From Stigmatella aurantiaca (GTDB taxonomy: Bacteria > Myxococcota > Myxococcia > Myxococcales > Myxococcaceae): a stretch of 64,000 nucleotides of DNA. The notes beneath the pieces were generated by a model, which saw only the letters and a program-made list of their open reading frames with translations, did not search any database and was not told where the DNA came from. A program made the position numbers and the translations under genes. Location of the stretch: positions 62,001-126,000 of the forward strand of contig NZ_FOAP01000017.1 of assembly GCF_900109545.1 (NCBI RefSeq), written 5' to 3'. Below, one piece after another: positions 27,182 through 35,728 of this stretch. Each line of letters starts with the position of its first letter. The first letter of the stretch is position 1.

Positions 27182-27747
27182 GGCTCGGGAGGTTCGCTCG
27201 CCGCTTGAGCCGCCAGCTTCGAGATTTCCTCCCGGAGGCTCGTCAGCCGGGCCTGCTCGCGGCGGATGAGGATGTCGAGCCGCTGGCGTTCGCCCGCGTC
27301 TCCGCGCGCCCGGGCTTCGTCCCGTTCGCGCTCCAGCCGCTGCACATCCCGTTCGAGGAGCTCCGTGATGCGCTCGGTCTTGCCCAGCCGCCACCGGGCC
27401 GTCTGGGGCCTCTCCGGCTCGATGGGATCATTCTCTTGCGGCAGGGGATGGGAGGACTCCAGCTCGGGGACCTCGTCCTCGGGTCCCAGTGGCACCACCG
27501 TGGCGTGGGGGTGGGAGTCGTGCTCCGCCGTCACGGAGGGCGCAGCGGGGGCCTGGGGCGGGGGCCGGGCCGTCCGGGCCGCCGGGGCTGCCGGTGGCGG
27601 AGGCGCCGGAGCGGCGGAGGGCCCTGCGTCCGGCGGAGGTGGCCGGGGCGGGGGCCTCGAGAAGAGAATGAATCCGGACGCCAAGAGGAGCGTGGTGCCC
27701 GCGAGGGCCCCGGCGACGAGCCGTGCTTGTTTCCGCAGGGACGCCAT
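27178..27747 (-). CDS. Membrane-anchored coiled-coil protein
   Basis: 189 residues. One N-terminal transmembrane segment (about 11-30, GALAGTTLLLASGFILFS) is followed by a 45-residue Pro/Ala linker. A charged coiled coil (about 118-180, ELLERDVQRLERERDEARAR) ends the protein. Middle gene of a three-gene minus-strand operon: 5 bp after the Cys-rich lipoprotein gene and overlapping the protease gene by 4 bp. Topology suggests a periplasmic coiled coil held at the inner membrane. Function unknown; it may organise the two partner proteins. Confidence 0.7.
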   Translation of the reverse strand: MASLRKQARLVAGALAGTTLLLASGFILFSRPPPRPPPPDAGPSAAPAPPPPAAPAARTARPPPQAPAAPSVTAEHDSHPHATVVPLGPEDEVPELESSHPLPQENDPIEPERPQTARWRLGKTERITELLERDVQRLERERDEARARGDAGERQRLDILIRREQARLTSLREEISKLAAQAASEPPEP

Positions 27748-27752
27748 GCCGC

Positions 27753-28664
27753 TCAGTAGCAGTTGGGCGCGAACAGCTCGTCGTCGCTGGCCGAGACGAA
27801 CTGATCATCGCAGTATCCGCTGGCCAGCATGTGCCCGTTGCGCACGCAGCCATCGTGGTTGGTGGCATCCAGCGTGTACTGGGTGTCCCCGCCGCAGCCT
27901 CCGCCGCAGCGGCCGAAGCAGTTGCCCATGACCTTGGGCCGCGACCAGTGGTCCGGCTCGCCGCACACCCACGCGCCGTTGCTCATGTAGAACTCGTCCC
28001 CGTCGCAGGTGCCGTGGTCTCCGAGCTGCGCGAGCTGCTGGTTGATCGCCACCTCGAAGCCGCCCTTCGCGCAGTCGTGCTTGGCGTAGGCGTACCAGTT
28101 GAAGGAGCTGCCGCAGCTGCCGGTGTTCTTGCCGTTGCACTTCGCGTAGCTGCACAGCATGGTGTAGCCGCGCCCCTGCTCGCCCATCACCGTGCGCTGC
28201 ATCGCCACCGTGTCCGGGTGCTGGACCCAGAGGCTGACGGTGCGCCGCAGGTACCTGGCCTCGGGCGTGGCCGCATCCCCCGAGGGCAGCTCCGCGTTCA
28301 GCGCGGCCGACAGCCCGGCGAGCACCTGGCGGTCCGCCTCCTGAATGCGCGTGTCCTGGCCCGTCGCCTCCGCGAAGCCGTCCAGCGTGGACACACCGCT
28401 CTCCGCGTCCAGCAGGGCCCGGAACATCGTCCCGTTGAGCCGCAGCTCGACGCGGTACACGCCCGGCTCCACCTGCCGCGAGGAGAACACCGCCTCGCCG
28501 CCGGCGCCCGTGAACGCGCCTTGCGTGAGCGCCTCCGCCACCGTGAGCGACAGCCCTTCCGCGGGCTGCACCGCGCCCGGGGCCGCCGGGGTTCCAGACG
28601 TGCTGCCCGGGCTTCCACAGGCAAACAGCATTGCTGCGGCGACGGCTCCTAGAAACGTCTTCAT
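27753..28664 (-). CDS. Cys-rich lipoprotein with phospholipase A2-like HD motif
   Basis: 303 residues from ATG 28664. Lipobox AMLFAC (Cys16). Residues about 40-180 are an unassigned alpha/beta segment. The C-terminal 130 residues contain about 14 cysteines. The run CFGRCGGGCGG, then ATNHDGCVRNGH, then GYCDDQF resembles the calcium-loop and HD-C signature of phospholipase A2-like folds in bacteria, though I cannot align it here. First gene of an operon with the coiled-coil and S1 protease genes. If the PLA2 reading is right it would hydrolyse phospholipid at the cell surface, but this is tentative. Confidence 0.6.
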   Translation of the reverse strand: MKTFLGAVAAAMLFACGSPGSTSGTPAAPGAVQPAEGLSLTVAEALTQGAFTGAGGEAVFSSRQVEPGVYRVELRLNGTMFRALLDAESGVSTLDGFAEATGQDTRIQEADRQVLAGLSAALNAELPSGDAATPEARYLRRTVSLWVQHPDTVAMQRTVMGEQGRGYTMLCSYAKCNGKNTGSCGSSFNWYAYAKHDCAKGGFEVAINQQLAQLGDHGTCDGDEFYMSNGAWVCGEPDHWSRPKVMGNCFGRCGGGCGGDTQYTLDATNHDGCVRNGHMLASGYCDDQFVSASDDELFAPNCY

Positions 28665-28849
28665 GCGGTACGGCCCTCCGGCCCGGGCCTCCGGCGGTGC
28701 CGGGAACCCGATGGTGAAATCTTCCCGGGTGCGTGAAACGTGTTCAAGGCGGGGTGCGTTGTTTTCAATCACATCCACGGGAGACCTTCGTGACGCGGAC
28801 AGGGAGCCTGCCTTCGGGTCCGAGGCACTGTGGTAGGGTTGACCCACCC

Positions 28850-29194
28850 ATGAGCGCGTTGATGAGCAAGGCCACAAGCTTGCTGTGGAGCTTGGCCGGA
28901 TTGGTCCTCGTGGCCGGTATCGGCTGGGGGCTCTACCGGCACTTTCCCTCGGATGCGGGGGCCGCGTTGCAGCAGGGGCGGCTCTACCTGGGGGGCGCCG
29001 TCACCCCGCTGTTTCTGCTGAGCGTGGGGCTCGCGGTGGTACTGGGGGTGGGGGCTTCGGCCGCCTCGAGGCTGGCCTCGCGCGCGCCGCCTCCCCTGGC
29101 CCGGCGCCCGGCGCTGTCGCCCCTGGAGGTGGTCAACGAGGACGTGGCCATCGCCGTGCGCGAGATGCTCGTGGAGCTGGGCCAGTACCTGTAG
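28850..29194 (+). CDS. Membrane N-terminus of a split PilB/GspE-type ATPase locus
   Basis: 114 residues from ATG 28850. Two transmembrane helices (about 8-28 and 46-68) are followed by a helical stretch (LEVVNEDVAIAVREMLVELG) that ends at TAG 29192-29194. The same reading frame continues after the TAG with 13 codons, all G/C-ending, that read into the ATPase ORF at 29234. The two pieces therefore look like one gene cut by an amber codon. It may be a nonsense mutation, a sequencing error or a real split. Confidence 0.55.
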   Translation: MSALMSKATSLLWSLAGLVLVAGIGWGLYRHFPSDAGAALQQGRLYLGGAVTPLFLLSVGLAVVLGVGASAASRLASRAPPPLARRPALSPLEVVNEDVAIAVREMLVELGQYL

Positions 29195-29233
29195 GGGCTC
29201 GCCTCCCGGCCCGAGCCGGACATCATCCTCTTC

Positions 29234-30382
29234 ATGGACACGCTGATGGATGGGGCCATCCGCCTGGGCGCCAGCGACGTCCACATCCATCCCCTGGAGG
29301 CGGGCACGCGCATCGCCTTCCGCGTCCACGGGGTGCTGGAGGAGGTGCTGACCGTTCCCCGCGAGGTGCACCCGCGCCTCATCAACCGCATCAAGGTGCT
29401 GGGCAAGCTCACCCTCTACAAGCTCGACAAGCCCCAGGACGGGCACTTTCCGTTCTCCACGCAGGAGGGGCCCGCGGACATCCGCATCTCCATCCTGCCC
29501 ACCAACCACGGCGAGGCCGTGGCGCTGCGCATCGCCCGCAGCGGGGTGCGGCTGCCCCAGCTCACCGCGCTGGGCTTTCCCCCCGCGCTGCACGCGAAGT
29601 ATCAGCAGCTCCTGGGCTTGCCCCAGGGCGTCATCTTCGTGGCGGGCGCCACCGGCAGCGGCAAGACGACGTCGCTGTATGCCTCGCTGGGCTACATCAA
29701 GGAGTCCCGCGGCGCGCTCACCCGCATCGCCTCCATCGAGGATCCCGTCGAGTTCGACGTGCCCCTCTTCGCGCAGACGCAGGTGAACTCCGAGCAGGGC
29801 TTCACCTTCGCGCAAGGCCTGCGCTCGGTGTTGCGCCAGGACCCGAACGTCATCATGGTGGGCGAGATTCGAGACCCCGAGACGGCGCGCACCGCCATCC
29901 AGGCGGGCCTGAGTGGCCACCTCATCCTCACCACCATCCACGCCAACTCGGCGGCGGGCGTCTTCAACCGCCTCATCGAGATGGGCGTCGAGCCCTTCCT
30001 GCTGGCCTCCGCCACGGTGGCCACGCTCTCGCAGCGGCTGGTGCGCGCGCTGTGCCCACACTGCCGCGCCCCCTCGCCCATCAGCCCCGAGGAGGTGGCC
30101 CGGCTGGATGCGGCCGGCCTCGCCAGCGGCACGTTCTACGGCCCGGTGGGCTGCGAGCGCTGTGGCGGCAGCGGGTATCTGGGCCGCACCGCCATCTACG
30201 AGATGATGGCCGTCAGCCCCGCCATCCGCGAGGGCATCAACGAGAAGCTCCCCTCTCCCCAGCTCCATGAGATCGCCAAGGGCGAGGGCATGGTGCCGCT
30301 GCTGGCGGCGGGGGTGGAGCGCGCGCGCGCGGGGGCCACCACCCTGAGCGAGGTGTTCCGGGTGGTGGGCGGTGGGGCCTGA
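29234..30382 (+). CDS. GspE/PilB-family secretion or pilus ATPase
   Basis: 382 residues if begun at ATG 29234. The N-terminal ASDVHIHPLEAGTRIAFRVH is the conserved opening of the T2SE ATPase core. Walker A GATGSGKTTS (about 137-146), the Asp box around IEDPVEFDV, Walker B LRQDPNVIMVGEIRD and a tetra-cysteine zinc site (CPHC at about 274, CERC about 30 residues later) are all intact. A normal GspE N1 domain is absent. Upstream, in frame but beyond a TAG, lies a two-helix membrane segment, an unusual N-terminus for this family. Such ATPases power type II secretion or type IV pilus assembly, but no pilin or secretin genes are adjacent. Confidence 0.8.
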   Translation: MDTLMDGAIRLGASDVHIHPLEAGTRIAFRVHGVLEEVLTVPREVHPRLINRIKVLGKLTLYKLDKPQDGHFPFSTQEGPADIRISILPTNHGEAVALRIARSGVRLPQLTALGFPPALHAKYQQLLGLPQGVIFVAGATGSGKTTSLYASLGYIKESRGALTRIASIEDPVEFDVPLFAQTQVNSEQGFTFAQGLRSVLRQDPNVIMVGEIRDPETARTAIQAGLSGHLILTTIHANSAAGVFNRLIEMGVEPFLLASATVATLSQRLVRALCPHCRAPSPISPEEVARLDAAGLASGTFYGPVGCERCGGSGYLGRTAIYEMMAVSPAIREGINEKLPSPQLHEIAKGEGMVPLLAAGVERARAGATTLSEVFRVVGGGA

Positions 30383-30400
30383 GACGTTGGGAGAGGACTC

Positions 30401-31087
30401 GTGAGCAACTCGCATCCACCGAAGACGCCCCCTGGGCACGCCCCCGGCTCCGACGACATGGAGACCGCCGTGCTGCGGCGTGACCAGGAGATGGCGCACG
30501 TGCAGTCGCGCACCGCCTCGGCCTCCTGGCAAGCTCCGCCGGGGGGCGCCTCTCCGGCCGCGCCGGTGGGGCGGGGGGGCACGGGCGGTACGCTCCTGAC
30601 GCCATCCAGGAGCGGCAAGGGAACGCTGGCCGCGGTGCTGCGGCTGGCGTCCGCCGCCTGTGGGCTGGGCGCGGCGGTGCTGTTCGTCCTGCCCGAGCTG
30701 ACGGGGACGTTCGTGGTGCCTCCGCCCCAGGCGGCCACGCCGGCCGCGCAGAAGGTCAAGGTCATTGCCCCCACCTTCGAGGATCCGGAGCCCGCCGAGG
30801 GCCTGGACGGCACGGTGTCCGAGCAAACCTCCGCCTTCGACGGGGCCACGGTCCTGGTCGTCTACTCCAACCCGAGCGGCGTGGCCGTCGAGGTGGATGG
30901 GAACGACCAGGGGGGCACCCCAGTCTCCCTCACGCTCGACTGCCTGCCGGGAAAGCCCATCCGCGTGGAGCTCTTCAAGCGTGGGTATGAGCGCATCCAG
31001 CACACCGCGTTCTGCCGGAAGGACACGATGATCAAGCTGTTCGCCCCCTTGAAGAAGGCGGCGAAGGCCTCCGGCGGGAAGCGCTGA
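30401..31087 (+). CDS. PEGA-domain membrane protein
   Basis: 228 residues from GTG 30401, with GAGAGG nearby. A disordered Pro/Gly-rich cytoplasmic part (1-75) is followed by one transmembrane helix (about 78-97, LRLASAACGLGAAVLFVLPE). A PEGA-like beta domain comes after about residue 150 (VYSNPSGVAVEVDGNDQGGT, VELFKRGYE) and ends in a Lys-rich tail. PEGA domains are common in surface-layer and kinase-linked proteins. It is 18 bp after the ATPase gene and probably in its transcription unit. Confidence 0.75.
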   Translation: MSNSHPPKTPPGHAPGSDDMETAVLRRDQEMAHVQSRTASASWQAPPGGASPAAPVGRGGTGGTLLTPSRSGKGTLAAVLRLASAACGLGAAVLFVLPELTGTFVVPPPQAATPAAQKVKVIAPTFEDPEPAEGLDGTVSEQTSAFDGATVLVVYSNPSGVAVEVDGNDQGGTPVSLTLDCLPGKPIRVELFKRGYERIQHTAFCRKDTMIKLFAPLKKAAKASGGKR

Positions 31088-31099
31088 GGGACGTGGGGC

Positions 31100-32776
31100 T
31101 CAGGGCGCCCGGTACACCTCGGCGCCCGCCACCACCGTGAGGCGCACCTGGGCGGTGAGCAGGGCTTCGGCCGCGCCGTCCACCGGATCCACGGACAGCG
31201 CGACGAAGTCCGCGTCCATGCCCGGCTTCAGTTGTCCCCGGACCCCTTCCGCGAACGCGGCGAAGGCAGGCCCCCGGGTGAAGCCTTCCAGGGCCTCCTC
31301 CCCGCTGAGGCGCTGCGCGGGAAGCCAGCCCCCCGGCGGCTGCCCGGCGGCGTCCTGCCGGGTGCGCGCGGCGTAGAGCCCCGCGCGCATGTCCGGCCGC
31401 TCCACGGGGAAGTCGCTGCCGAGCGCCAGCGTGGCCCCCGCCGCCTTGAGCCGCTGCCACGCGTAGGCGCCCTGGATGCGCTCGGGCCCCACGCGCGCCT
31501 CCGCCCACGGCATGTCGCTGGTGGCGTGGGTGGGCTGCACGCTGGCGATGACGCCGTGGGCTCCCAGGGTCTGGATGTCCTCCAGGCGCATCACCTGGGC
31601 GTGCTCCACGCGGTGCCGTCCGGCCCGTACGGCCTCGGGGCCCATCACCTTCAAGAGGGTGTCGAGCACGAGCGTGTTGGCCCGGTCGCCGATGGCGTGC
31701 GTGGCCACCTGGAAGCCGCGCGCGGTGAAGGCCCGCACCCGCGCCTCGTACTGCTCCGGGGTGAGCAGGAGCAGGCCCCGGTGGCCCGCCTCGTCGCTGT
31801 AGGGCGCATGCAGCGCCGCGCCCCGGCTGCCCAGGGCGCCGTCCGCGAGGAGCTTCACCGCGCGCATCGTCAGCCGGTCTCCCTGGAAGGGGCCCTGGGC
31901 GAGGTAGGCCTCATGCTCCGCGCCCTGGCCGTCCGCCATCGCGTAGACGCGCAGGGGCAGCCGCCCCTCGGCATCCCAGCGCTGGAGCAGCCGGAAGGTG
32001 CGCAGGTCCATGCCCGCATCGTGGACGCCCGTCATGCCCTCCGCGGCGCAGCGGGCGAGCGCCGCCCCGAGCTGGGCCTCGTGCTGCGCGTCCGTGGGCG
32101 GCGGCATCACCGCGTAGACGAGGTTCATGGCGTTGTCCACGAGCACCCCCGTGGGCTCTCCGTCCGGGCCGCGCAGGATGCGGCCGCCTTCCGGATCCTT
32201 CGTGTCCCGGGTGATGCGCGCGCGCCGCAGCGCCTCGCCGTTCACCCACAGCGCATGGCCATCCACGCGGTCCAGCGCCACCGGGGTGGAGGCCCAGCGC
32301 GCGTCCAGCTCCGTGCGGTCCGGGAAGGCCTTCTCCGGCCAGTCGTTCTGGTCCCACCCGTTGCCGACGAGCCAGTCCCCCTGGAAGGCCGAAGGAGGGG
32401 CGGCCTTCAGGCGCTCCAGGATCTCCGCGCGGGAGCGGGTCTCCTCCAGCCGCACCGTGGCCAGGGCGCGCCCGAGCGACGCCAGGTGGCCGTGTGCATC
32501 GGTGAGGCCCGGCACCACCGTGGCCCCGCCCAGGTCCACCACCCGGGCACCGGCGCCCGCGGCGGCGAGCACCTCCTGCCGGCGGCCCACCGCCAGCACC
32601 TTGCCGTCCCGGACGGCGAAGGCCTCGGCCCGGGGCCGCTCCGGGTCCTGCGTGCGCACCGTCTGGGCGGTGTACACCGTCACGGGGGAGGTGGAGGGTT
32701 CGGCGGCGCGCCGGGCACAGCCGGCCGCGCAGGCCACGAGGAGCACCGCCACGAGGGAACACCGGACACGTCGCAT
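31100..32776 (-). CDS. Amidohydrolase family 3 lipoprotein
   Basis: 558 residues from ATG 32776. Lipoprotein-type signal (LVACAAGC). Amidohydrolase_3 (YtcJ-like) features: metal motif TDAHGHLASLG, VGNGWDQNDWPE, the lysine/aspartate region AVKLLADGALGSRGA, THAIGDRANTLVLD, RVEHAQVM and LALGSDFPVE. Complete length. It would hydrolyse an amide or ester of unknown identity in the periplasm or on the surface, since the lipobox argues against a cytoplasmic site. Convergent with the PEGA gene, 12 bp apart. Confidence 0.85.
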   Translation of the reverse strand: MRRVRCSLVAVLLVACAAGCARRAAEPSTSPVTVYTAQTVRTQDPERPRAEAFAVRDGKVLAVGRRQEVLAAAGAGARVVDLGGATVVPGLTDAHGHLASLGRALATVRLEETRSRAEILERLKAAPPSAFQGDWLVGNGWDQNDWPEKAFPDRTELDARWASTPVALDRVDGHALWVNGEALRRARITRDTKDPEGGRILRGPDGEPTGVLVDNAMNLVYAVMPPPTDAQHEAQLGAALARCAAEGMTGVHDAGMDLRTFRLLQRWDAEGRLPLRVYAMADGQGAEHEAYLAQGPFQGDRLTMRAVKLLADGALGSRGAALHAPYSDEAGHRGLLLLTPEQYEARVRAFTARGFQVATHAIGDRANTLVLDTLLKVMGPEAVRAGRHRVEHAQVMRLEDIQTLGAHGVIASVQPTHATSDMPWAEARVGPERIQGAYAWQRLKAAGATLALGSDFPVERPDMRAGLYAARTRQDAAGQPPGGWLPAQRLSGEEALEGFTRGPAFAAFAEGVRGQLKPGMDADFVALSVDPVDGAAEALLTAQVRLTVVAGAEVYRAP

Positions 32777-32874
32777 CAGGACACCTGCCAGGGGCCGCCC
32801 CCGGGCACCGGGGCGCGGGCGCGGCACTGTGGCGTACCTGGCGGGCGCTGGCTACGGCCTTGGGAGCTGGCGGC

Positions 32875-33648
32875 TCAGGGGTGGTCCGGGTGCAGCCGGT
32901 GCCGCCACGAGGTGCGCCGGTCCGTGTAGCTCCGGTTCTCGAACAGCTTGATGAGCACCATGCCGGCCACGAAGCCGCCGATGTGGGCCCACACGGCCAC
33001 GCCCCCGGACACCTCCGGCCGCAGCGTCATGAGCTGGGGCAGGCCAGTGATGACCTGGAGGACGAACCAGTAGATGAGCACCACCCAGGCCGGCAGCGAG
33101 ATGAAGGTGAGGAAGATGAACAGGGGCACGAGCAGCTTCACCCGCACGCGCGGGTAGAGCACCAGGTACGCGCCGAGCACGCCCGAGATGGCCCCCGAGG
33201 CGCCCACCGTGGGCACCGGCGAGCCCGGGTCCACCAGCACGTGGGCCCCGGCGGCCACCAGCCCGCACAGGAGGTAGAACACGAGGAAGCGCCCCCGCCC
33301 CATGCTGTCCTCGACGTTGTTGCCGAAGACCCAGAAGAACAGGCAGTTGCCGAGGATGTGGCCCCAGCCCCCGTGCAGGAACATGGAGGTGAGCGGGGTG
33401 AGCCAGTTGAACGGCTCGTTGTCCACCACGCACGCGAGCCCCTCGCCCAGTGGCACCGCGAAGCCGAGCTGCGCCCGGCCGCTCAGTTCGCCGGGCACCA
33501 TGCCCCAGTTGCACACGCTCGAGGCCAGGGCGACGGTGTTGAAGCCCGCGCCCTGGACCAGCGCCCAGACCGCCACGATGACCCCCAGCAGGCCATACGT
33601 CATCACCGGAGTACGAAGGGTCGGGTTGTCGTCACTGATGGGAAACAT
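32875..33648 (-). CDS. Rhomboid-family intramembrane serine protease
   Basis: 257 residues with about six transmembrane helices. Catalytic GASGAISG (Ser151) and helix-6 His222 (WAHIGGFVAGM) are present, as are the family HGGWGHILGN and the WR-type loop replacement GRGRFLVFYLLCG. The soluble loop between helices 1 and 2 (about 45-85) is moderately long. It cleaves membrane-spanning substrates within the lipid bilayer. Substrate unknown; no genetic partner is evident. Confidence 0.88.
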   Translation of the reverse strand: MFPISDDNPTLRTPVMTYGLLGVIVAVWALVQGAGFNTVALASSVCNWGMVPGELSGRAQLGFAVPLGEGLACVVDNEPFNWLTPLTSMFLHGGWGHILGNCLFFWVFGNNVEDSMGRGRFLVFYLLCGLVAAGAHVLVDPGSPVPTVGASGAISGVLGAYLVLYPRVRVKLLVPLFIFLTFISLPAWVVLIYWFVLQVITGLPQLMTLRPEVSGGVAVWAHIGGFVAGMVLIKLFENRSYTDRRTSWRHRLHPDHP

Positions 33649-33774
33649 GGTGGGGCGCCATCATGGGCATTGGGTTGGACTGAGGACAGCGCCGAAGCGG
33701 TGGCGTGTATGACGCCTGACGTCTGTCCCGGAGTACGCTTTTCCTTCATGCGCGCCTGACTAGGGTCAAGGCCC

Positions 33775-34668
33775 ATGACTGCCCTTTCCACGCTCTCGTT
33801 GCCGTTGCCGTCGCTTCGCATGCAGGCCCTGGAAGCCGGGCCTTCGGATGGACCCCTCGTGCTCCTGCTGCACGGCTTTCCGGAGTCCTCGGAGAGCTGG
33901 CGCGAGGTGCTGCCCATCCTGGGCGCGGCGGGCTTCCGGGCGGTGGCGCCCGACCTGCGGGGCTACGGCGGCACCGACCGGCCGAAGTCCGGGTATGACA
34001 TCGACACGCTGGCGCGCGACATCCAGCAGCTGGCCCGACACCTCCAGCCGGACCGGCCCGCGCACGTGGTGGGGCACGACTGGGGCGGCGCCATCGCCTT
34101 CCACCTGGCCGCCTGGCACCCGGGCTCCGTGGACCGGCTGGCCGTCGTCAACGCGCCGCACATGGAGGCCATGGTCCGCAACCTGACGAACCCGGTGCAG
34201 CTCCTGCGCTCCTCGTACATGTTCTACTTCCAGCTGCCCTGGCTGCCGGAGCACCAGCTCTCCCGGAAGGGGGGCGCCGCCGTGGCCCGGCTCATCCGCC
34301 GCTCCCTGGTGGACCCCTCGCGCGTGTCCGAGGAGCGCCTGGCGCGCTACGCGGAGAACTTCTCCCGCCCGGAGGCGGTGAGCGCGGCGCTGGCGTATTA
34401 CCGCAAGGCCCTGATGGGCCTGCTCCTCCAGCGGCGGCCCCGGCGCACCCCGCGCATCCGCGCCCCCTTCCGGCTCATCTGGGGCAAGGAGGACAAGGCC
34501 CTGGGCATCGAGCTCACGAAGGGGTTGGATCCCTGGTTCGAGCAGCCCATCCAGGTGGACTACCTGCCCGGGGTGGGGCACTTCGCGCCCCTGGAGGCCC
34601 CCGAGCAGGTGGCGGCGCTCGTGCGCGAGCACCTGACCGTCAGTCCCGGAGCGGCAGCTCCACGGTGA
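33775..34668 (+). CDS. Alpha/beta hydrolase, epoxide hydrolase-like
   Basis: 297 residues, cytoplasmic. HGFPESSESW is the oxyanion HGxP motif. GHDWGGAIA contains the aspartate nucleophile used by epoxide hydrolases and haloalkane/fluoroacetate dehalogenases. IWGKEDKALG supplies the acid and GVGHFAPLEAPEQV the histidine. A helical cap (about 125-220) fits this group. Substrate cannot be told from sequence. Its last 29 bp overlap the end of the RNase Z gene on the other strand. Confidence 0.85.
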   Translation: MTALSTLSLPLPSLRMQALEAGPSDGPLVLLLHGFPESSESWREVLPILGAAGFRAVAPDLRGYGGTDRPKSGYDIDTLARDIQQLARHLQPDRPAHVVGHDWGGAIAFHLAAWHPGSVDRLAVVNAPHMEAMVRNLTNPVQLLRSSYMFYFQLPWLPEHQLSRKGGAAVARLIRRSLVDPSRVSEERLARYAENFSRPEAVSAALAYYRKALMGLLLQRRPRRTPRIRAPFRLIWGKEDKALGIELTKGLDPWFEQPIQVDYLPGVGHFAPLEAPEQVAALVREHLTVSPGAAAPR

Positions 34669-35563
34669 GCCCGTCGTGGGCCACCTCCACCGGCCCCGAA
34701 AACTCCTCCCGGGCCTGGCCCAGGAGCTTCGAGGGGTCGGTGTCGTGGCGGCTGGACAGGTGCGTGAGGATGAGGCGCCGCACGCCCGCCTCGCGCGCCA
34801 CCCGCGCCGCCTCGCGCGCCGTGGAGTGCCGCGTCTCCAGCGCCCGCTCCTGCTCGTCGTCGCTGAAGGTGGACTCGTGCACCAGCAGGTCCGCGTCCTT
34901 CGCGGCGCTGATCAATGAGGCGCAGGGGCGCGTGTCCCCGGAGATGACCAGCCGCCGCCCGGGCCGCGAGGGGCCCACCACGTCCTCGGGCCGCACGGTG
35001 GTGCCATCCGCCAGCGTCACCGCCTCGCCGCGCTGGAGCTTGCCGAAGCTTGGCCCCTCGGGCACGCCCAGCTCGCGCGCCTTCGCCAGGTGGAAGCGCC
35101 CGGCCCGGGGGTCCTCCGCCAGCACGTACCCCAGCGCGTTGATGCGGTGGTCCACCCCCACCGCGTGCACGGTGTAGCCGTCGCGGCGCACCGAGTCCCC
35201 GTCCTTCAGCTCGTGGATCTCCACCGGGAAGGACAGCGAGTCCACCCCCAGGTGCACCGCCTGGTGCAAGAGCCGCCGCGCCGGGGGCGGGCCGTACAGC
35301 CGCAAGGGGTGCTCGCGGCCCATCATGCCCAGCGTGCGCAGAAAGCCGATGATGCCCAGGTAGTGGTCCGCGTGGAAGTGCGTGAAGAAGGCGGCCTCCA
35401 CGGTGAAGCCGGTGCCGAAGCGCACCATCTGCCGCTGGCTGCCCTCGCCGCAGTCGAACAGCAGCAGATCCGAATCCGCCTTCACCGTGAGCCCCGAGAG
35501 GTTGCGGTGCAGCGTGGGCTGCGCGGCCGAGGTGCCAAGGAAGGTGAGCCTGAGGAGGGACAT
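34640..35563 (-). CDS. rnz: Ribonuclease Z
   Basis: 307 residues, the usual length of the short form. ATG 35563 has GGAAG seven bases upstream. The metallo-beta-lactamase zinc motif is H62-F-H64-A-D66-H67. Further ligands and family motifs are GVDHRINALGY, ISGDTRPC, LVHESTF and LTHLSSRH. It matures tRNA 3' ends by endonucleolytic cleavage. It converges with the alpha/beta hydrolase gene, with a 29-bp overlap of coding ends. Confidence 0.9.
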   Translation of the reverse strand: MSLLRLTFLGTSAAQPTLHRNLSGLTVKADSDLLLFDCGEGSQRQMVRFGTGFTVEAAFFTHFHADHYLGIIGFLRTLGMMGREHPLRLYGPPPARRLLHQAVHLGVDSLSFPVEIHELKDGDSVRRDGYTVHAVGVDHRINALGYVLAEDPRAGRFHLAKARELGVPEGPSFGKLQRGEAVTLADGTTVRPEDVVGPSRPGRRLVISGDTRPCASLISAAKDADLLVHESTFSDDEQERALETRHSTAREAARVAREAGVRRLILTHLSSRHDTDPSKLLGQAREEFSGPVEVAHDGLTVELPLRD

Positions 35564-35728
35564 GCCGGCGCTTCCCACGGAACAGTAGTCTCCCACGCCC
35601 GCGTCCCGGCCTCCCGGGCAGGGGAGGACTCCACGGGCGCACACGCTGGGGAGGCCCTTTAGCAGGCTTGGGCGGCGCTGCGCTTCCCTCTCCGGCACGC
35701 GGTACGCTATGCAGCCGCGCCCTGTCCC

